Source: Candidatus Woesearchaeota archaeon (lineage in GTDB: Archaea > Nanobdellota > Nanobdellia > Woesearchaeales > JACPBO01). Taken from it: a stretch of DNA of 64,000 nucleotides. Location of the stretch: positions 186,001 to 250,000 of the forward strand of contig JAUSCS010000013.1 of the NCBI GenBank assembly GCA_030651135.1, written 5' to 3'. The stretch's first letter is position 1; each line of letters opens with the position of its first letter. A program made the position numbers and the translations under genes. The notes under the pieces are model-generated. The model was given only the letters and a program-made list of their open reading frames with translations, was not told where the DNA came from and ran no database searches. This document shows positions 48,816-57,214 of this stretch, in pieces.

Positions 48816-49829
48816 ATGAAACACAATATCATAAAAAATAATGAAAAATATTCAAAGCAAGAATACAAAGAGGAAGAAGAATTAACTGACTTATTTACCA
48901 AAAACTATAGAAATATAATATCTGAAAAATCTCTTTTTATTAAAATAGAAAAACAGGTTAAAAGTAAAAATTTCAAAAATTTTAAACATTCAATTAGTGA
49001 TGGCTTTCTGCTTGTATGGAATAATCCAACAACACCATCATTGTATATAACGGAGATTGAATTAGAAGAACATGATATTGATAGACACATTCTACCTCAA
49101 TTAGGAAACTTCATTTCATTTATACAAAGTGCTTTAGCAGAAGAATTAAATGCAGTCAGGAACTTTTTATATGCTGAAATAAAGAAGAACAAGCAGATTT
49201 TTGATAAAATACAAAAAGACACAGGAAAGGAAGTGTATGAATTATTAGATAATTCAATGGAAGATTTACAAATCTTGTTGGTGATTGATAGGATTTCACC
49301 AGAATTAAGCATAGGTTTATCTCAAATAGAAAAAGCAATAAAGGTGAAGATTAGAAAAATGGAGATTTCTTTATTCACTAAAGATAAAGAAGAAGTCGTA
49401 TTATTCAGTGATAGTGAGGTAGAAGTAACAGAAGAAGAAATCTCTACATCTAAAGAAAGATATGAGATGGAAGAATATACATTAGAATATCATACAGAAA
49501 ATAAACCTGAAAAAACATCTGCTATGCTTAATTCATTTTTAGAACACCTCAAAACAAAGGAAATAAAAATCTCTCCAATGAAACACTATATTGGCTTTTT
49601 TAAGAATGATAAGATGATATTTTCATGTGTAGTTAGAAAAAACAGTTTAGTATATTATTCCAAATCAAAAATAAATGAATTCAAAACCGAAAATTATAAG
49701 ATCCCTTTCAGGGATGTTAGATCAATAGGTCATTATACAAACCATTTACCTACAGAAATTGTTATAACAGAAACAGAACAAATAGGAGATTTAATCAAAT
49801 ATTTTGATGAGGTATTTAAAAAATATTAG
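48816..49829 (+). CDS. DUF5655 protein with nuclease-like N-terminal domain
   Basis: 337 residues. The C-terminal 95 (KISPMKHYIGFFKNDKMIFS, then YYSKSKINEFKTENYKIPF, VRSIGHYTNHLPTEIVI) match DUF5655. The first part (FLLVWNNPTTPSLYITEIEL, then EEHDIDRHILPQLGNFISF) resembles the PD-(D/E)XK-like region often found with DUF5655. A Glu-rich linker joins them. It is very AT-rich relative to its neighbours. Defence or accessory role is possible but not shown. Confidence 0.7.
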   Translation: MKHNIIKNNEKYSKQEYKEEEELTDLFTKNYRNIISEKSLFIKIEKQVKSKNFKNFKHSISDGFLLVWNNPTTPSLYITEIELEEHDIDRHILPQLGNFISFIQSALAEELNAVRNFLYAEIKKNKQIFDKIQKDTGKEVYELLDNSMEDLQILLVIDRISPELSIGLSQIEKAIKVKIRKMEISLFTKDKEEVVLFSDSEVEVTEEEISTSKERYEMEEYTLEYHTENKPEKTSAMLNSFLEHLKTKEIKISPMKHYIGFFKNDKMIFSCVVRKNSLVYYSKSKINEFKTENYKIPFRDVRSIGHYTNHLPTEIVITETEQIGDLIKYFDEVFKKY

Positions 49830-49866
49830 GTGGCATTTTTTCAACTTCTTCAAATCCTTATTAATC

Positions 49867-51291
49867 TCACTCGCCAATCTTCTCTTCAATTGCATACCTT
49901 CTTAAAACGCTCTTTGCCGCTTCTATGAATTCATGCTCTTTTTCAGTCCTGATCAAAGCTCCTGCTGCCTGTTTGTGGCCTCCGATCTCAGATCCTTCTG
50001 CTTTGCCAACTATTTCCTCAATTATGTCCTTCAGATTCATATCATTAGCTTCATGCCCGGCAACTCTTAACGAAATCTTTGTCATTTTGCCGTCAGTCCT
50101 TGCCATTGAAAGAATAAGCGTGCCTTCCCTAAAGCCACCTGATTTAGAGATTATTGATGCCATTGTCCCTATCATGGTCGGCATTATATTGTCTTCTGCA
50201 TTTATTATCATAAACCCATCTTCAGTCATTATATTTTTACTGCTCTTGTTTTCATCAAACCATCTCATCGCATTTACAATTTCTTTTTTGTATTCAGTCA
50301 GCTGCCTTATCGCTTTCAATTTTATTTTTTTATCATTCAAACAAGCGCCAATGCCAAGCGATGCTTTATTCAGTCTTCCGCAGGCATTCAATAAAGTTGA
50401 AAACTCCTTTGCATCCCTTAATGGAGATTCTTTCTCTTCTTCAACCAAAGTATAAACATCAGCAAAAATATCCTCGGGCTTTTTCTCTGACAATCTCCTC
50501 AAAATTATCCCAGTTGCTAATTTCTGCAAATCCTCTTCTTCAAGCCTTGAAAGCTTGTTCCAGTCCTTGCCTGTTTTTGCATCTACGCCGATATCATTAA
50601 GAAATTGTATAGCTCCGGATTCAGATCCTGTAACACCCGGGATAAACACATCAGAGCTGTATTCGAGAACTTTGTGCAGCGGCTTTGTCTCGCCGCCAAA
50701 CACCTTTAACCCTCTTGTTACCTTTATCTTTCCCTGCTTCTCTGCTTCTCTCAAAATCTCCTCATTTAATCTTAAAAAACCATTATTGTTCTGTATGTCG
50801 CCGATTGCGCCGACAATTGCAATATGCGCCATATCCTTGTTTTTCTCATTCAATGTTGAAGCAAAAAGATAAGCCAGCCCTGCTCCTGCTATTTCCTTCG
50901 AGCCGTCTATGCCAAGAAGATGAGGGTTAATGAATGTCATATTATCATTAGTTTCAAATTCTTCAACCTCATGGTGGTCAAGCACGATTGTTGTTTTATT
51001 CGCAAGTGTTTTTTTGATTGCGTCTATCTGCCCTGAGCCAAGGTCGACAAAGAAATAATAGCTGTAATTTTCAGCAGCAAGCTCCTTGATAACATCCTGC
51101 GTCAGCTGGTGCACTATGGAAATAGAGTATTTTCTGTTAGCATTATTCAGCGCCCTTATCATAATGGAAGACGCGGCAATTCCGTCGGAATCCAGATGCC
51201 CTATAAGCCTTATTGTTTCATTTTTGTCCCACTGCCTGAAGCTTTCGACTGCTTTGGCTATCTCTTCCTTGAATTGCTCGTACTTGTCCAT
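49867..51291 (-). CDS. DHH-family exonuclease, GAN/RecJ-like
   Basis: 474 residues. DHH motifs RLIGHLDSDGIAASSIMIRA, FFVDLGSGQ and VLDHHEVEEF, then IVGAIGDIQ. The C-terminal DHHA1 domain has SEIGGHKQAAGALI. It belongs to the archaeal RecJ-like proteins, including GAN, that associate with GINS and Cdc45 roles at the replication fork. It overlaps nothing and ends the uS15 operon (2-base gap after the uS15 stop), a conserved archaeal neighbourhood. Confidence 0.9.
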   Translation of the reverse strand: MDKYEQFKEEIAKAVESFRQWDKNETIRLIGHLDSDGIAASSIMIRALNNANRKYSISIVHQLTQDVIKELAAENYSYYFFVDLGSGQIDAIKKTLANKTTIVLDHHEVEEFETNDNMTFINPHLLGIDGSKEIAGAGLAYLFASTLNEKNKDMAHIAIVGAIGDIQNNNGFLRLNEEILREAEKQGKIKVTRGLKVFGGETKPLHKVLEYSSDVFIPGVTGSESGAIQFLNDIGVDAKTGKDWNKLSRLEEEDLQKLATGIILRRLSEKKPEDIFADVYTLVEEEKESPLRDAKEFSTLLNACGRLNKASLGIGACLNDKKIKLKAIRQLTEYKKEIVNAMRWFDENKSSKNIMTEDGFMIINAEDNIMPTMIGTMASIISKSGGFREGTLILSMARTDGKMTKISLRVAGHEANDMNLKDIIEEIVGKAEGSEIGGHKQAAGALIRTEKEHEFIEAAKSVLRRYAIEEKIGE

Positions 51292-51293
51292 TT

Positions 51294-51749
51294 TTATTCT
51301 AAGTAAAGCTTTATGTTGCTGGGATCGTATGTCCAGCTTTCTGGCAATCTGCGCGATTTCTTATAGTACTTGACTAGCTTCTTGATTTTTGACTCTGTTA
51401 TTGTCAGCCCTCTTTTTGCAGCCTCGTCTTTCTTATTTGCTTCGATATGCTTTCTGATAATGATTGATCTTTTGATGAGCGCCACAATATCCTCAGGAAT
51501 TTCCTTCAGCAAACCCTTTTCTTTCAGAACAGCTGTTACATTTTTTTTCATCAGTGTTTTTATATCTGGAATTCCATAAGCATCCCTTAGAATAATGCCT
51601 ATCTGAGACGATGTTTTTCCTTCTTTTGCCAATTTTGTAATCAGCAGTTCTACTTCCTTGTCCTTATAGCGGACCCAGCTTGATATTGCTCTTTTGCTTG
51701 GCCTTTTTGATCCAGCATGCCCTCTTTTCCTTGAATACATTCTTGCCAT
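51294..51749 (-). CDS. rps15: Ribosomal protein uS15, archaeal/eukaryotic form
   Basis: 151 residues: ARMYSRKRGHAGSKRPSKRA, SSQIGIILRDAYGIPDIKTL, the central RSIIIRKHIEANKKDEAAKR, and a C-terminal YDPSNIKLYLE. The N-terminal extension is the archaeal one. It is followed at once by the GAN-like nuclease gene. The mRNA has a leader of about 110 bases with two strong hairpins (51762-51856), which may control its own synthesis. Confidence 0.96.
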   Translation of the reverse strand: MARMYSRKRGHAGSKRPSKRAISSWVRYKDKEVELLITKLAKEGKTSSQIGIILRDAYGIPDIKTLMKKNVTAVLKEKGLLKEIPEDIVALIKRSIIIRKHIEANKKDEAAKRGLTITESKIKKLVKYYKKSRRLPESWTYDPSNIKLYLE

Positions 51750-51761
51750 TTTGTTTTCTCC

Positions 51762-51856
51762 GAGACAATAAGAATCAGCTCTTTTGTCTCCAGTATAAGC
51801 AAGCCAGGGACATTAAATTGACGAAGTCAATTTATGGCGTCTCCCAACCGGCTTAT
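51762..51856 (-). promoter_or_regulatory. Structured 5' leader of the uS15 mRNA
   Basis: Two hairpins lie between a TATA box (TTATAAATAAAAAG, about 51880-51893, reverse strand) and the start codon. The first (51795-51856) has a perfect apical stem AAATTGAC/GTCAATTT (51815-51822, 51826-51833), GGGA/TCCC below it, then AAGCC/GGCTT or ATAAG/CTTAT as alternatives. The second (51762-51790) has GAGACAA/TTGTCTC plus AAGA/TCTT and abuts the GGAG ribosome site. uS15 represses its own mRNA in bacteria through leader structure; the same is plausible here, but an independent small RNA is possible. Confidence 0.45.
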
Positions 51857-51910
51857 CCCTCGATGCATTACAGAATTATCTTTTTATTTATAAATATGAT
51901 GGTTTTTAAC

Positions 51911-52279
51911 TTATTTAAATATCGTCTGCGCTTTTCTGCTGTAGCTCAATGGATCTTTCACCCTTAAAATTTCAAGGACGGTTGTGAAAGGCAGCAATTC
52001 TTTATTTATCTCTTCAAACAATCTCCTGCCTCTTGCTGTCAATGAAAGATTCTTGTTTTTATAGCTGACGATCTTCTTCTTTTCCAGAGTTTCAAGATGC
52101 TTGTATAATGTCCTTTCATCCCGCTCTGTAATGTGGGCTTTTTTGATCAGATCAATAAAAACAGCTTTTGAAATCGCAATCTCCAGCTGCTGCTCTTTCA
52201 GCTTCTTGTTCGCCTCAAGATACCAGCTGCCAAGAGAATACAAAATGAATTGTTGTTTTTTCGTAAGCCCCATAACCAT
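51911..52279 (-). CDS. Helix-turn-helix regulator, 122 aa
   Basis: A winged HTH protein (GLTKKQQFILYSLGSWYLEA, then TERDERTLYKHLETLEKKKI, LSLTARGRRLFEEINKELLP). Start: ATG 52279 lies behind GGGGTG and about 30 bases from AATTTAAATATAAAC (52305-52318, reverse strand). The target is unknown; it lies upstream of the uS15 operon on the same strand, but separate promoters make a link uncertain. Confidence 0.65.
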   Translation of the reverse strand: MVMGLTKKQQFILYSLGSWYLEANKKLKEQQLEIAISKAVFIDLIKKAHITERDERTLYKHLETLEKKKIVSYKNKNLSLTARGRRLFEEINKELLPFTTVLEILRVKDPLSYSRKAQTIFK

Positions 52280-52374
52280 ACACCCCTTTATTGCAATTAA
52301 GCAGAGTTTATATTTAAATTTATCTTTTATAAATAGCTTTAAATAAGCCGGCGCATTCATTCTTAATTAACAAG

Positions 52375-53112
52375 ATGAAAAAAGGATTTTCGAAAGCAAC
52401 AGATGATGTTATCAGGAAGTCAGACATAGTCTTAGAAATACTGGATGCAAGGTATGTTTCCGAAAGCAGAAACCTAAAGACTGAGAATAAAATAAAGTCA
52501 TATGGAAAGAAGCTCATTTATGTTGCGAATAAATGCGATCTTGTGGATAAAGATGTCCTTGAAAAACAGATGAAAGCGCTTAAGCCCTCTGCCTTTGTTT
52601 CCGCTAAAAAGCATTACGGAATGACTATTTTAAAAAAATTAATAATCAGGGAAAGCAATAAAATAACCGATCCTAAAGTGGGCGTAATCGGCTACCCGAA
52701 TGTCGGGAAAAGCTCGATCATCAACATGCTGAAAGGCACAAAAGCAGCGATTACAGGCTCTATGCCGGGCATTACAAGGGGCCTGCAGCTTGTCCGCGCG
52801 GGAAAGATCATGCTGATCGACGCTCCCGGCGTAATCCCATTCTCAGAGAAAGATTCAACAAAGCATGCGCTTATGGGTGCAAAATCTTTTGTTAATGTTG
52901 AAGATCCTTCCTTTGTTGTCATGGACATCATGAAAGAAAGGCCTGGCTTGATCGAGGATGCTTACGGCGTTGCTGTTGATGATGACAAAGAAAAAACACT
53001 TGAAGAGATCGCATTGAAAACAAATGCAGTTATCAAAGGCAACAAGCCCGACATCAACAGAATTTCAAAAAGGATTCTGATGAGGATTATGAAAGCAGAG
53101 ATTAAGGTTTAA
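52375..53112 (+). CDS. Circularly permuted GTPase, YlqF/YawG type
   Basis: 245 residues. The order of G motifs is permuted: NKCDLVDKD (G4) precedes VGVIGYPNVGKSSIINML (G1), then PGITRGLQL (G2) and LIDAPGVIP (G3). This is the pattern of ribosome-assembly GTPases (YlqF, Lsg1, Nog2). The C-terminal domain (KRILMRIMKAEIKV) may contact rRNA. A TATA-type region lies at 52325-52348. Confidence 0.9.
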   Translation: MKKGFSKATDDVIRKSDIVLEILDARYVSESRNLKTENKIKSYGKKLIYVANKCDLVDKDVLEKQMKALKPSAFVSAKKHYGMTILKKLIIRESNKITDPKVGVIGYPNVGKSSIINMLKGTKAAITGSMPGITRGLQLVRAGKIMLIDAPGVIPFSEKDSTKHALMGAKSFVNVEDPSFVVMDIMKERPGLIEDAYGVAVDDDKEKTLEEIALKTNAVIKGNKPDINRISKRILMRIMKAEIKV

Positions 53113-53152
53113 TGTTTGCTGATAAAGGGCTATAATTTTTAAGAAAAATTAG

Positions 53153-53252
53153 TAGCCCCGGGCGGATTCGAACCGCCGTCTCAGCCTCCAAAGGGCCGAA
53201 TGAATTGCCTTCTCTAATAAATTAGAGAATTTGACCGCTACACTACGGGGCT
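53153..53252 (-). tRNA. tRNA-Gln (TTG) with a D-loop intron
   Basis: On the reverse strand, AGCCCCG (53252-53246) pairs with CGGGGCT (53160-53154), followed by discriminator A. Anticodon stem CGGCC/GGCTG encloses CTTTGGA with anticodon TTG (53191-53189). T stem GGCGG/CCGCC encloses TTCGAAT. Between D-loop GGTCAA and the 3' D-stem strand lies an insertion of about 27 bases (53204-53230) that itself folds (TTCTCTAA/TTAGAGAA). Removing it restores a normal D arm, so it is read as an intron. Confidence 0.88.
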
Positions 53253-53299
53253 GTAAGCTGAAAGAAATCAATTTTGTTTAAAAATGTTGTTGTTTTAAA

Positions 53300-54052
53300 T
53301 CACCTAAATGATTCAATCATTTCTTCTTCCATAAAATGCATCTTAGAAGGAACTATCAGGCATTGCAGCCCTTCCTTAAACTTGTAATTCATCAGCTCTT
53401 TCGCAGCCCCTGATTTTATCTCCTGATCAAGGCTGCCAAGCTTCACGCACCCCACACATAAATTTTTTTCACTGAAAACCTTCTCATTCCTTCTCAGCTC
53501 GACTTTGAGCAAATACCTGATCGCATCGTTTATTGACATAAACTTATTCTCATCAGGCCTCAGATCAAGCAGAAACAGCGTATGCGCATTTATTGATCTG
53601 TTCTCTTTCAGAACATCATAAGGCGATTCAACATTTTCATTGCCAAACGGAATGCTTGTTGTCTTTCCAAACTTGTAAAGCTGCAGCCCTGTCATAGCTA
53701 TTGATGTGAGGGCAGATGCGTTATGTATTACATAGCATTTTATATTCTCTTTTCTCGCCCTCAGATACAAATCAATGTGCGTTGTCGCTGCAAATGGATC
53801 TCCCGCAACAAGAAATGCAATAGTTTTCGTCTTTGCATTGTTCAAGATGGCATCAGGTTTTTTTTCAACAATCTCCCTTGTCGCAAGGGTTATTTTTTTA
53901 TTATAAAATTTTTCAAGAATCTCGATCGGTATGTTCAATTTTGAAGTATAATCTTCCAAATAAATAAAATCTGCTTTCTTGATTATTTCAAGCCCTTTGA
54001 CTGATACATCTTTCTCGTCATTCAATCCCAATCCGATAAAATATAATGCCAT
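53300..54052 (-). CDS. dphB: Diphthine synthase (DphB)
   Basis: 250 residues of the tetrapyrrole-methylase fold. MALYFIGLGLNDEKDVSVKG, VAGDPFAATTHIDLYLRA, and NASALTSIAMTGLQLYKFG, then TTSIPFG, are the family marks. It adds methyl groups to the EF2 histidine intermediate on the way to diphthamide. About 500 bases away lies a gene whose C-terminal domain is Dph6, the amidation step, so two diphthamide genes are neighbours. Confidence 0.94.
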   Translation of the reverse strand: MALYFIGLGLNDEKDVSVKGLEIIKKADFIYLEDYTSKLNIPIEILEKFYNKKITLATREIVEKKPDAILNNAKTKTIAFLVAGDPFAATTHIDLYLRARKENIKCYVIHNASALTSIAMTGLQLYKFGKTTSIPFGNENVESPYDVLKENRSINAHTLFLLDLRPDENKFMSINDAIRYLLKVELRRNEKVFSEKNLCVGCVKLGSLDQEIKSGAAKELMNYKFKEGLQCLIVPSKMHFMEEEMIESFR

Positions 54053-54115
54053 ATCATTATTATTCTCAGCTATTTTTTAAATTTATTGGAAAAAATACAT
54101 ACATTGCGGTGTTTT

Positions 54116-54472
54116 CTATTTTTCATAAATCAGCTCAATCTGCCTGTAAAGCCTCATGATCTTAGAATCAGCAAATTCTTTCAAAATAACAGTTCCACGA
54201 ACTACAGATATCCTGAACTCATGATGGGAAACTGCCTTTCTTGCAGCAAACAACGGATTTTTATAATATGTCCTATGTTCGTAAGAAATTTTGATTTGCA
54301 CATCGGAACTTTTGCACATGTATGCCTTTACAGCAAATTCATGATCAAGTACAACCATGTTTGCCATATTAATGCTGCTCTGCGAAGAATGCACAGCGGG
54401 GAGTTCTTCCCAACCAGATATCTCTTCTGCCAAAAGCAGCAATTCATTCAAAGATAATTCGTCTATCTCCAT
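54116..54472 (-). CDS. Unknown 118-aa protein
   Basis: Not recognised. A small soluble protein starting MEIDELSLNELLLLAEEISG and rich in aromatic and basic residues (IKISYEHRTYYKNPLFAARK). Start: ATG 54472 lies about 25 bases from ATTTATAAATTCG (54492-54504, reverse strand); the longer in-frame start would put the box inside the gene. It lies between dphB and the AsnB-Dph6 fusion. Confidence 0.55.
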   Translation of the reverse strand: MEIDELSLNELLLLAEEISGWEELPAVHSSQSSINMANMVVLDHEFAVKAYMCKSSDVQIKISYEHRTYYKNPLFAARKAVSHHEFRISVVRGTVILKEFADSKIMRLYRQIELIYEK

Positions 54473-54564
54473 GCTCGTTGGTGTAAAACTCGAATTTATA
54501 AATATTCCTCTTATTTGCATTTAAAACCGCAACAAATAAAAACAATCTAAGATTACAGTCAGTT

Positions 54565-56643
54565 ATGTGCGGCATTATCGGAGTGTTCGGAAGGAAGGAT
54601 GCAAAAGCCCTTGTTGAAAAAGGCATGCTTGTTTTGAAGAACAGGGGCAGGGATGCAAAAGGCATTTATTTTAAAGGCAATAACTGTGTCGGTCATCTGC
54701 TTCATTCAATTGTAGGCTTTCTGAAGCAGCCTTTGATCGGAAAAGGCGTATTTGGGGCCAATTGTGAAATATATAACTGGAAAGAACTGAACAAAAAATA
54801 CAGTTTAAACGCAAAAAATGACTCTGATCTTATTTTTAAGCTGTTGGAAAAAAGAGGCATTGAAGATATAAAAAATATTCTCGAAGAGCTTGACGGTGTT
54901 TATGCCTTTTTTTATTGGATTGAAAATCATATTTTCCTTGCAAGAGACATAATCGGGGAAAAGCCAATCTGGTTCTCAAATACAGATGGCTTTGCATTTG
55001 CATCTGAAAAGAAAGCGCTTGAAAAATCAGGCTATTTGGATATTGTTGAATTAAACCCAAGGCAGATATTGAAATACAATATAAAAGAAAACAGCATTCA
55101 GCTCATAAACAGGGATTTCTTTAAAATAGAGCCGGAAATAAAGGACAAGTTAGAAACAATAAAAAACAATGTAAAAAGCCTTTTGATTGGTGCAGTTAAA
55201 AGAAGACTCCCGGAAACAAAGTTCGGCTTATTATTTTCAGGCGGCCTTGATTCTGCAGTTATAGCTTCTATTTTAAAAAAGCTTGGGAAAAAGTTCAATT
55301 GTTACACCGCAGTATTGGAAGACAATGAAATGAAGCAGCCGCATGACTTAATTGCTGCAAAATATGCTGCAGATGCCCTTGGCTTAAAACTGAATGTTGT
55401 GAAAATAAAATTAAATGATGTTGAAAAATATCTGAAAAAAATAGTTCCGTTGATTGAGGATTCAAATGTTGTTAAAGTCGGCGTTGCTCTGACTTTTTTT
55501 GAAGCATGCAGCAGAGCAAGAAAAGACGGCTGCAAGGTTGTTTTCTCTGGATTAGGATCAGAAGAAATCTTTGCAGGCTACAAAAGGCACAAGGATTCAG
55601 CAAACATCAACAAGGAATGCCTATCTGGATTGCTAAAGCTTTATGAGAGGGATCTTTACAGGGATGATGTAATAACAATGTTCAATAGCCTTGAGCTTAG
55701 GCTTCCGTTTCTGGATAAAAAACTAGTTGACTATTGTTTAAAAATACCTGGCGAATACAAAATAAAAAATAACCAGGAAAAATACATCTTGAGATTGGCT
55801 GCAAAAGATCTCGGATTGAAAAAAGAAATTTACGAGAGAAAAAAGAAAGCAGCCCAGTACGGCTCAAATTTTCACAAAGCAATTGGAAAGCTTGCAAGAA
55901 GAAATAAATTCAAGTTAAAATCAGACTATCTGAGGCAATTTTATCCTAGCCATAATCTAAAGCTCGGCGCATTAGTGAGTTCTGGAAAGGACAGCATCTA
56001 TGCGATGTACGTAATGCTAAAACAAAATTATAAAATTGGATGCTTAATAACAATAAAAAGCAAAAATCCTGATTCTTTCATGTTCCACACGCCTTCTGTT
56101 GATTTAGTCAGGCTGCAGGCCGAGTCAATGAATATTCCTTTGGTTGAATTTGAAACAAAAGGCGAAAAAGAAGAAGAACTGAAAGATTTAAAAAAAGCAT
56201 TAGAAATTGCAAAAAAAGAGCACAAAATAGAAGGCGTTGTAACAGGCGCGCTTTACTCAACTTACCAGCGCGACAGAATTGAAAAAATCTGCGATGATCT
56301 TGGATTAAAAATATTCTCTCCATTATGGCACATCAACCAGGAAACTGAGCTTAGGGAAATACTGAATGCCGGCTTTAAATTTATACTGGCATCTGTTGCT
56401 GCTGATGGGCTTGACAAAAGCTTTTTAGGCAAGACAGTTGATAACGAATTTGTTGATAAATTAAAAAAAATAAGCGAAAAGAACAGGATGAACATTGCAG
56501 GCGAAGGCGGAGAATATGAGAGTTTTGTTGTTGACGGCCCGATTTTTAATAGAAAAATAAAGATCTTAGATTACGAGATAAAGGAAGAAAGCAGGAATAC
56601 TGCAAAGCTTATAATAAAGAAAGCTGAGTTGGTTGAAAAATAA
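54565..56643 (+). CDS. Asparagine synthetase-like glutaminase/ATPase fused to diphthine-ammonia ligase (Dph6)
   Basis: 692 residues in three parts. Residues 1 to about 190: class II glutaminase (MCGIIGVFG with N-terminal Cys). Residues about 195-440: asparagine-synthetase ATP-pyrophosphatase (LLFSGGLDSAVIASILKKLG, SGLGSEEIFAGYKRH, NSLELRLPFLDKKLVDYC). Residues about 470-692: Dph6 (LGALVSSGKDSIYAMYVMLK, LASVAADGLDKSFLG, and GEGGEYESFVVDGPIF). Dph6 amidates diphthine; free ammonia is its usual donor. The fusion suggests delivery of glutamine-derived ammonia, in keeping with dphB nearby. Asparagine synthesis remains possible. Confidence 0.88.
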   Translation: MCGIIGVFGRKDAKALVEKGMLVLKNRGRDAKGIYFKGNNCVGHLLHSIVGFLKQPLIGKGVFGANCEIYNWKELNKKYSLNAKNDSDLIFKLLEKRGIEDIKNILEELDGVYAFFYWIENHIFLARDIIGEKPIWFSNTDGFAFASEKKALEKSGYLDIVELNPRQILKYNIKENSIQLINRDFFKIEPEIKDKLETIKNNVKSLLIGAVKRRLPETKFGLLFSGGLDSAVIASILKKLGKKFNCYTAVLEDNEMKQPHDLIAAKYAADALGLKLNVVKIKLNDVEKYLKKIVPLIEDSNVVKVGVALTFFEACSRARKDGCKVVFSGLGSEEIFAGYKRHKDSANINKECLSGLLKLYERDLYRDDVITMFNSLELRLPFLDKKLVDYCLKIPGEYKIKNNQEKYILRLAAKDLGLKKEIYERKKKAAQYGSNFHKAIGKLARRNKFKLKSDYLRQFYPSHNLKLGALVSSGKDSIYAMYVMLKQNYKIGCLITIKSKNPDSFMFHTPSVDLVRLQAESMNIPLVEFETKGEKEEELKDLKKALEIAKKEHKIEGVVTGALYSTYQRDRIEKICDDLGLKIFSPLWHINQETELREILNAGFKFILASVAADGLDKSFLGKTVDNEFVDKLKKISEKNRMNIAGEGGEYESFVVDGPIFNRKIKILDYEIKEESRNTAKLIIKKAELVEK

Positions 56644-56645
56644 AC

Positions 56646-56894
56646 TTATTGTTCGTCTTTGTGGTATAAATCAAAGAAAAGCACTTTATTTTCTTCTTTT
56701 ATGTACAGGTAAGAAAGTCTGAAAGGGTGTATGTAGACTTCTCTTGTGCCTTTTCTGTCATATTTCATTGGCTTGCCAACTTCAGGATTCTCTCTGATCT
56801 TTGAAAATTGCTTTATTATTCTCTCTTTTAATGATCTATCCTTAATCTTAGAAAAGATCTCCTTAAAATAAGGATGAAAGGCAGCACTTACCAT
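56646..56894 (-). CDS. RelE/ParE-type toxin
   Basis: 82 residues: FHPYFKEIFSKIKDRSLKER, REVYIHPFRLSYLYIKEENK, VLFFDLYHKDE. It has the size and strand pattern of RelE-family mRNA interferases. Its start overlaps the end of the AbrB-type gene upstream by 7 bases, antitoxin first, the usual order. Cleavage on the ribosome is inferred from the family. Confidence 0.82.
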   Translation of the reverse strand: MVSAAFHPYFKEIFSKIKDRSLKERIIKQFSKIRENPEVGKPMKYDRKGTREVYIHPFRLSYLYIKEENKVLFFDLYHKDEQ

Positions 56895-57154
56895 TTTTCT
56901 ACTTCTTTTAAGAAATCATCAAAATCCATCTCTATAAATTCGCCTTTCTCATATCTCTTCCAAGCTTCCTCAGTTCGTCTGGCAAATTCCAGATCCTCTT
57001 CAAGGTTTTTATCCAGATCGCTTGCCTTTTCCAGAATAAACTGGTGTTTGTTTTTTATAATGACTAATTTTTCGCCTTCATTAATGCCTTCCCTCATTTC
57101 AGCAGGTATTACGATCTGCCCTTTTGAGCTCATTCTTGTTATAGCAATGTCCAT
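56888..57154 (-). CDS. AbrB/SpoVT-type antitoxin
   Basis: 88 residues. The AbrB swapped-hairpin DNA-binding domain is at residues 1-45 (ITRMSSKGQIVIPAEMREGI, then VIIKNKHQFILEK). The acidic C-terminal tail (LEEDLEFARRTEEAWKRYEK) probably wraps the toxin. It is translated just ahead of the RelE-type toxin gene. Autorepression through the palindrome at 57168-57183 is likely. Confidence 0.85.
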   Translation of the reverse strand: MDIAITRMSSKGQIVIPAEMREGINEGEKLVIIKNKHQFILEKASDLDKNLEEDLEFARRTEEAWKRYEKGEFIEMDFDDFLKEVEKW

Positions 57155-57167
57155 GTTATATCACCTA

Positions 57168-57183
57168 GTAAGATTAATCTTAC
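57168..57183. promoter_or_regulatory. Palindromic operator of the toxin-antitoxin operon
   Basis: GTAAGATTAATCTTAC is a perfect 16-base palindrome 14 bases before the antitoxin start, between it and the box AGTTTATATATC (57186-57197, reverse strand) with CCGAAAAG beside it. It overlaps the expected transcription start, a classic repressor site for the AbrB-type antitoxin. Confidence 0.65.
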
Positions 57184-57214
57184 ATGATATATAAACTTTT
57201 CGGTTTTTGATTTG

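Noticed and set aside
51762-51856. The uS15 leader read as a tRNA
   Set aside because: No acceptor stem with a T arm of the TTCRAAT kind can be made; the hairpins stack in series and do not give a cloverleaf.
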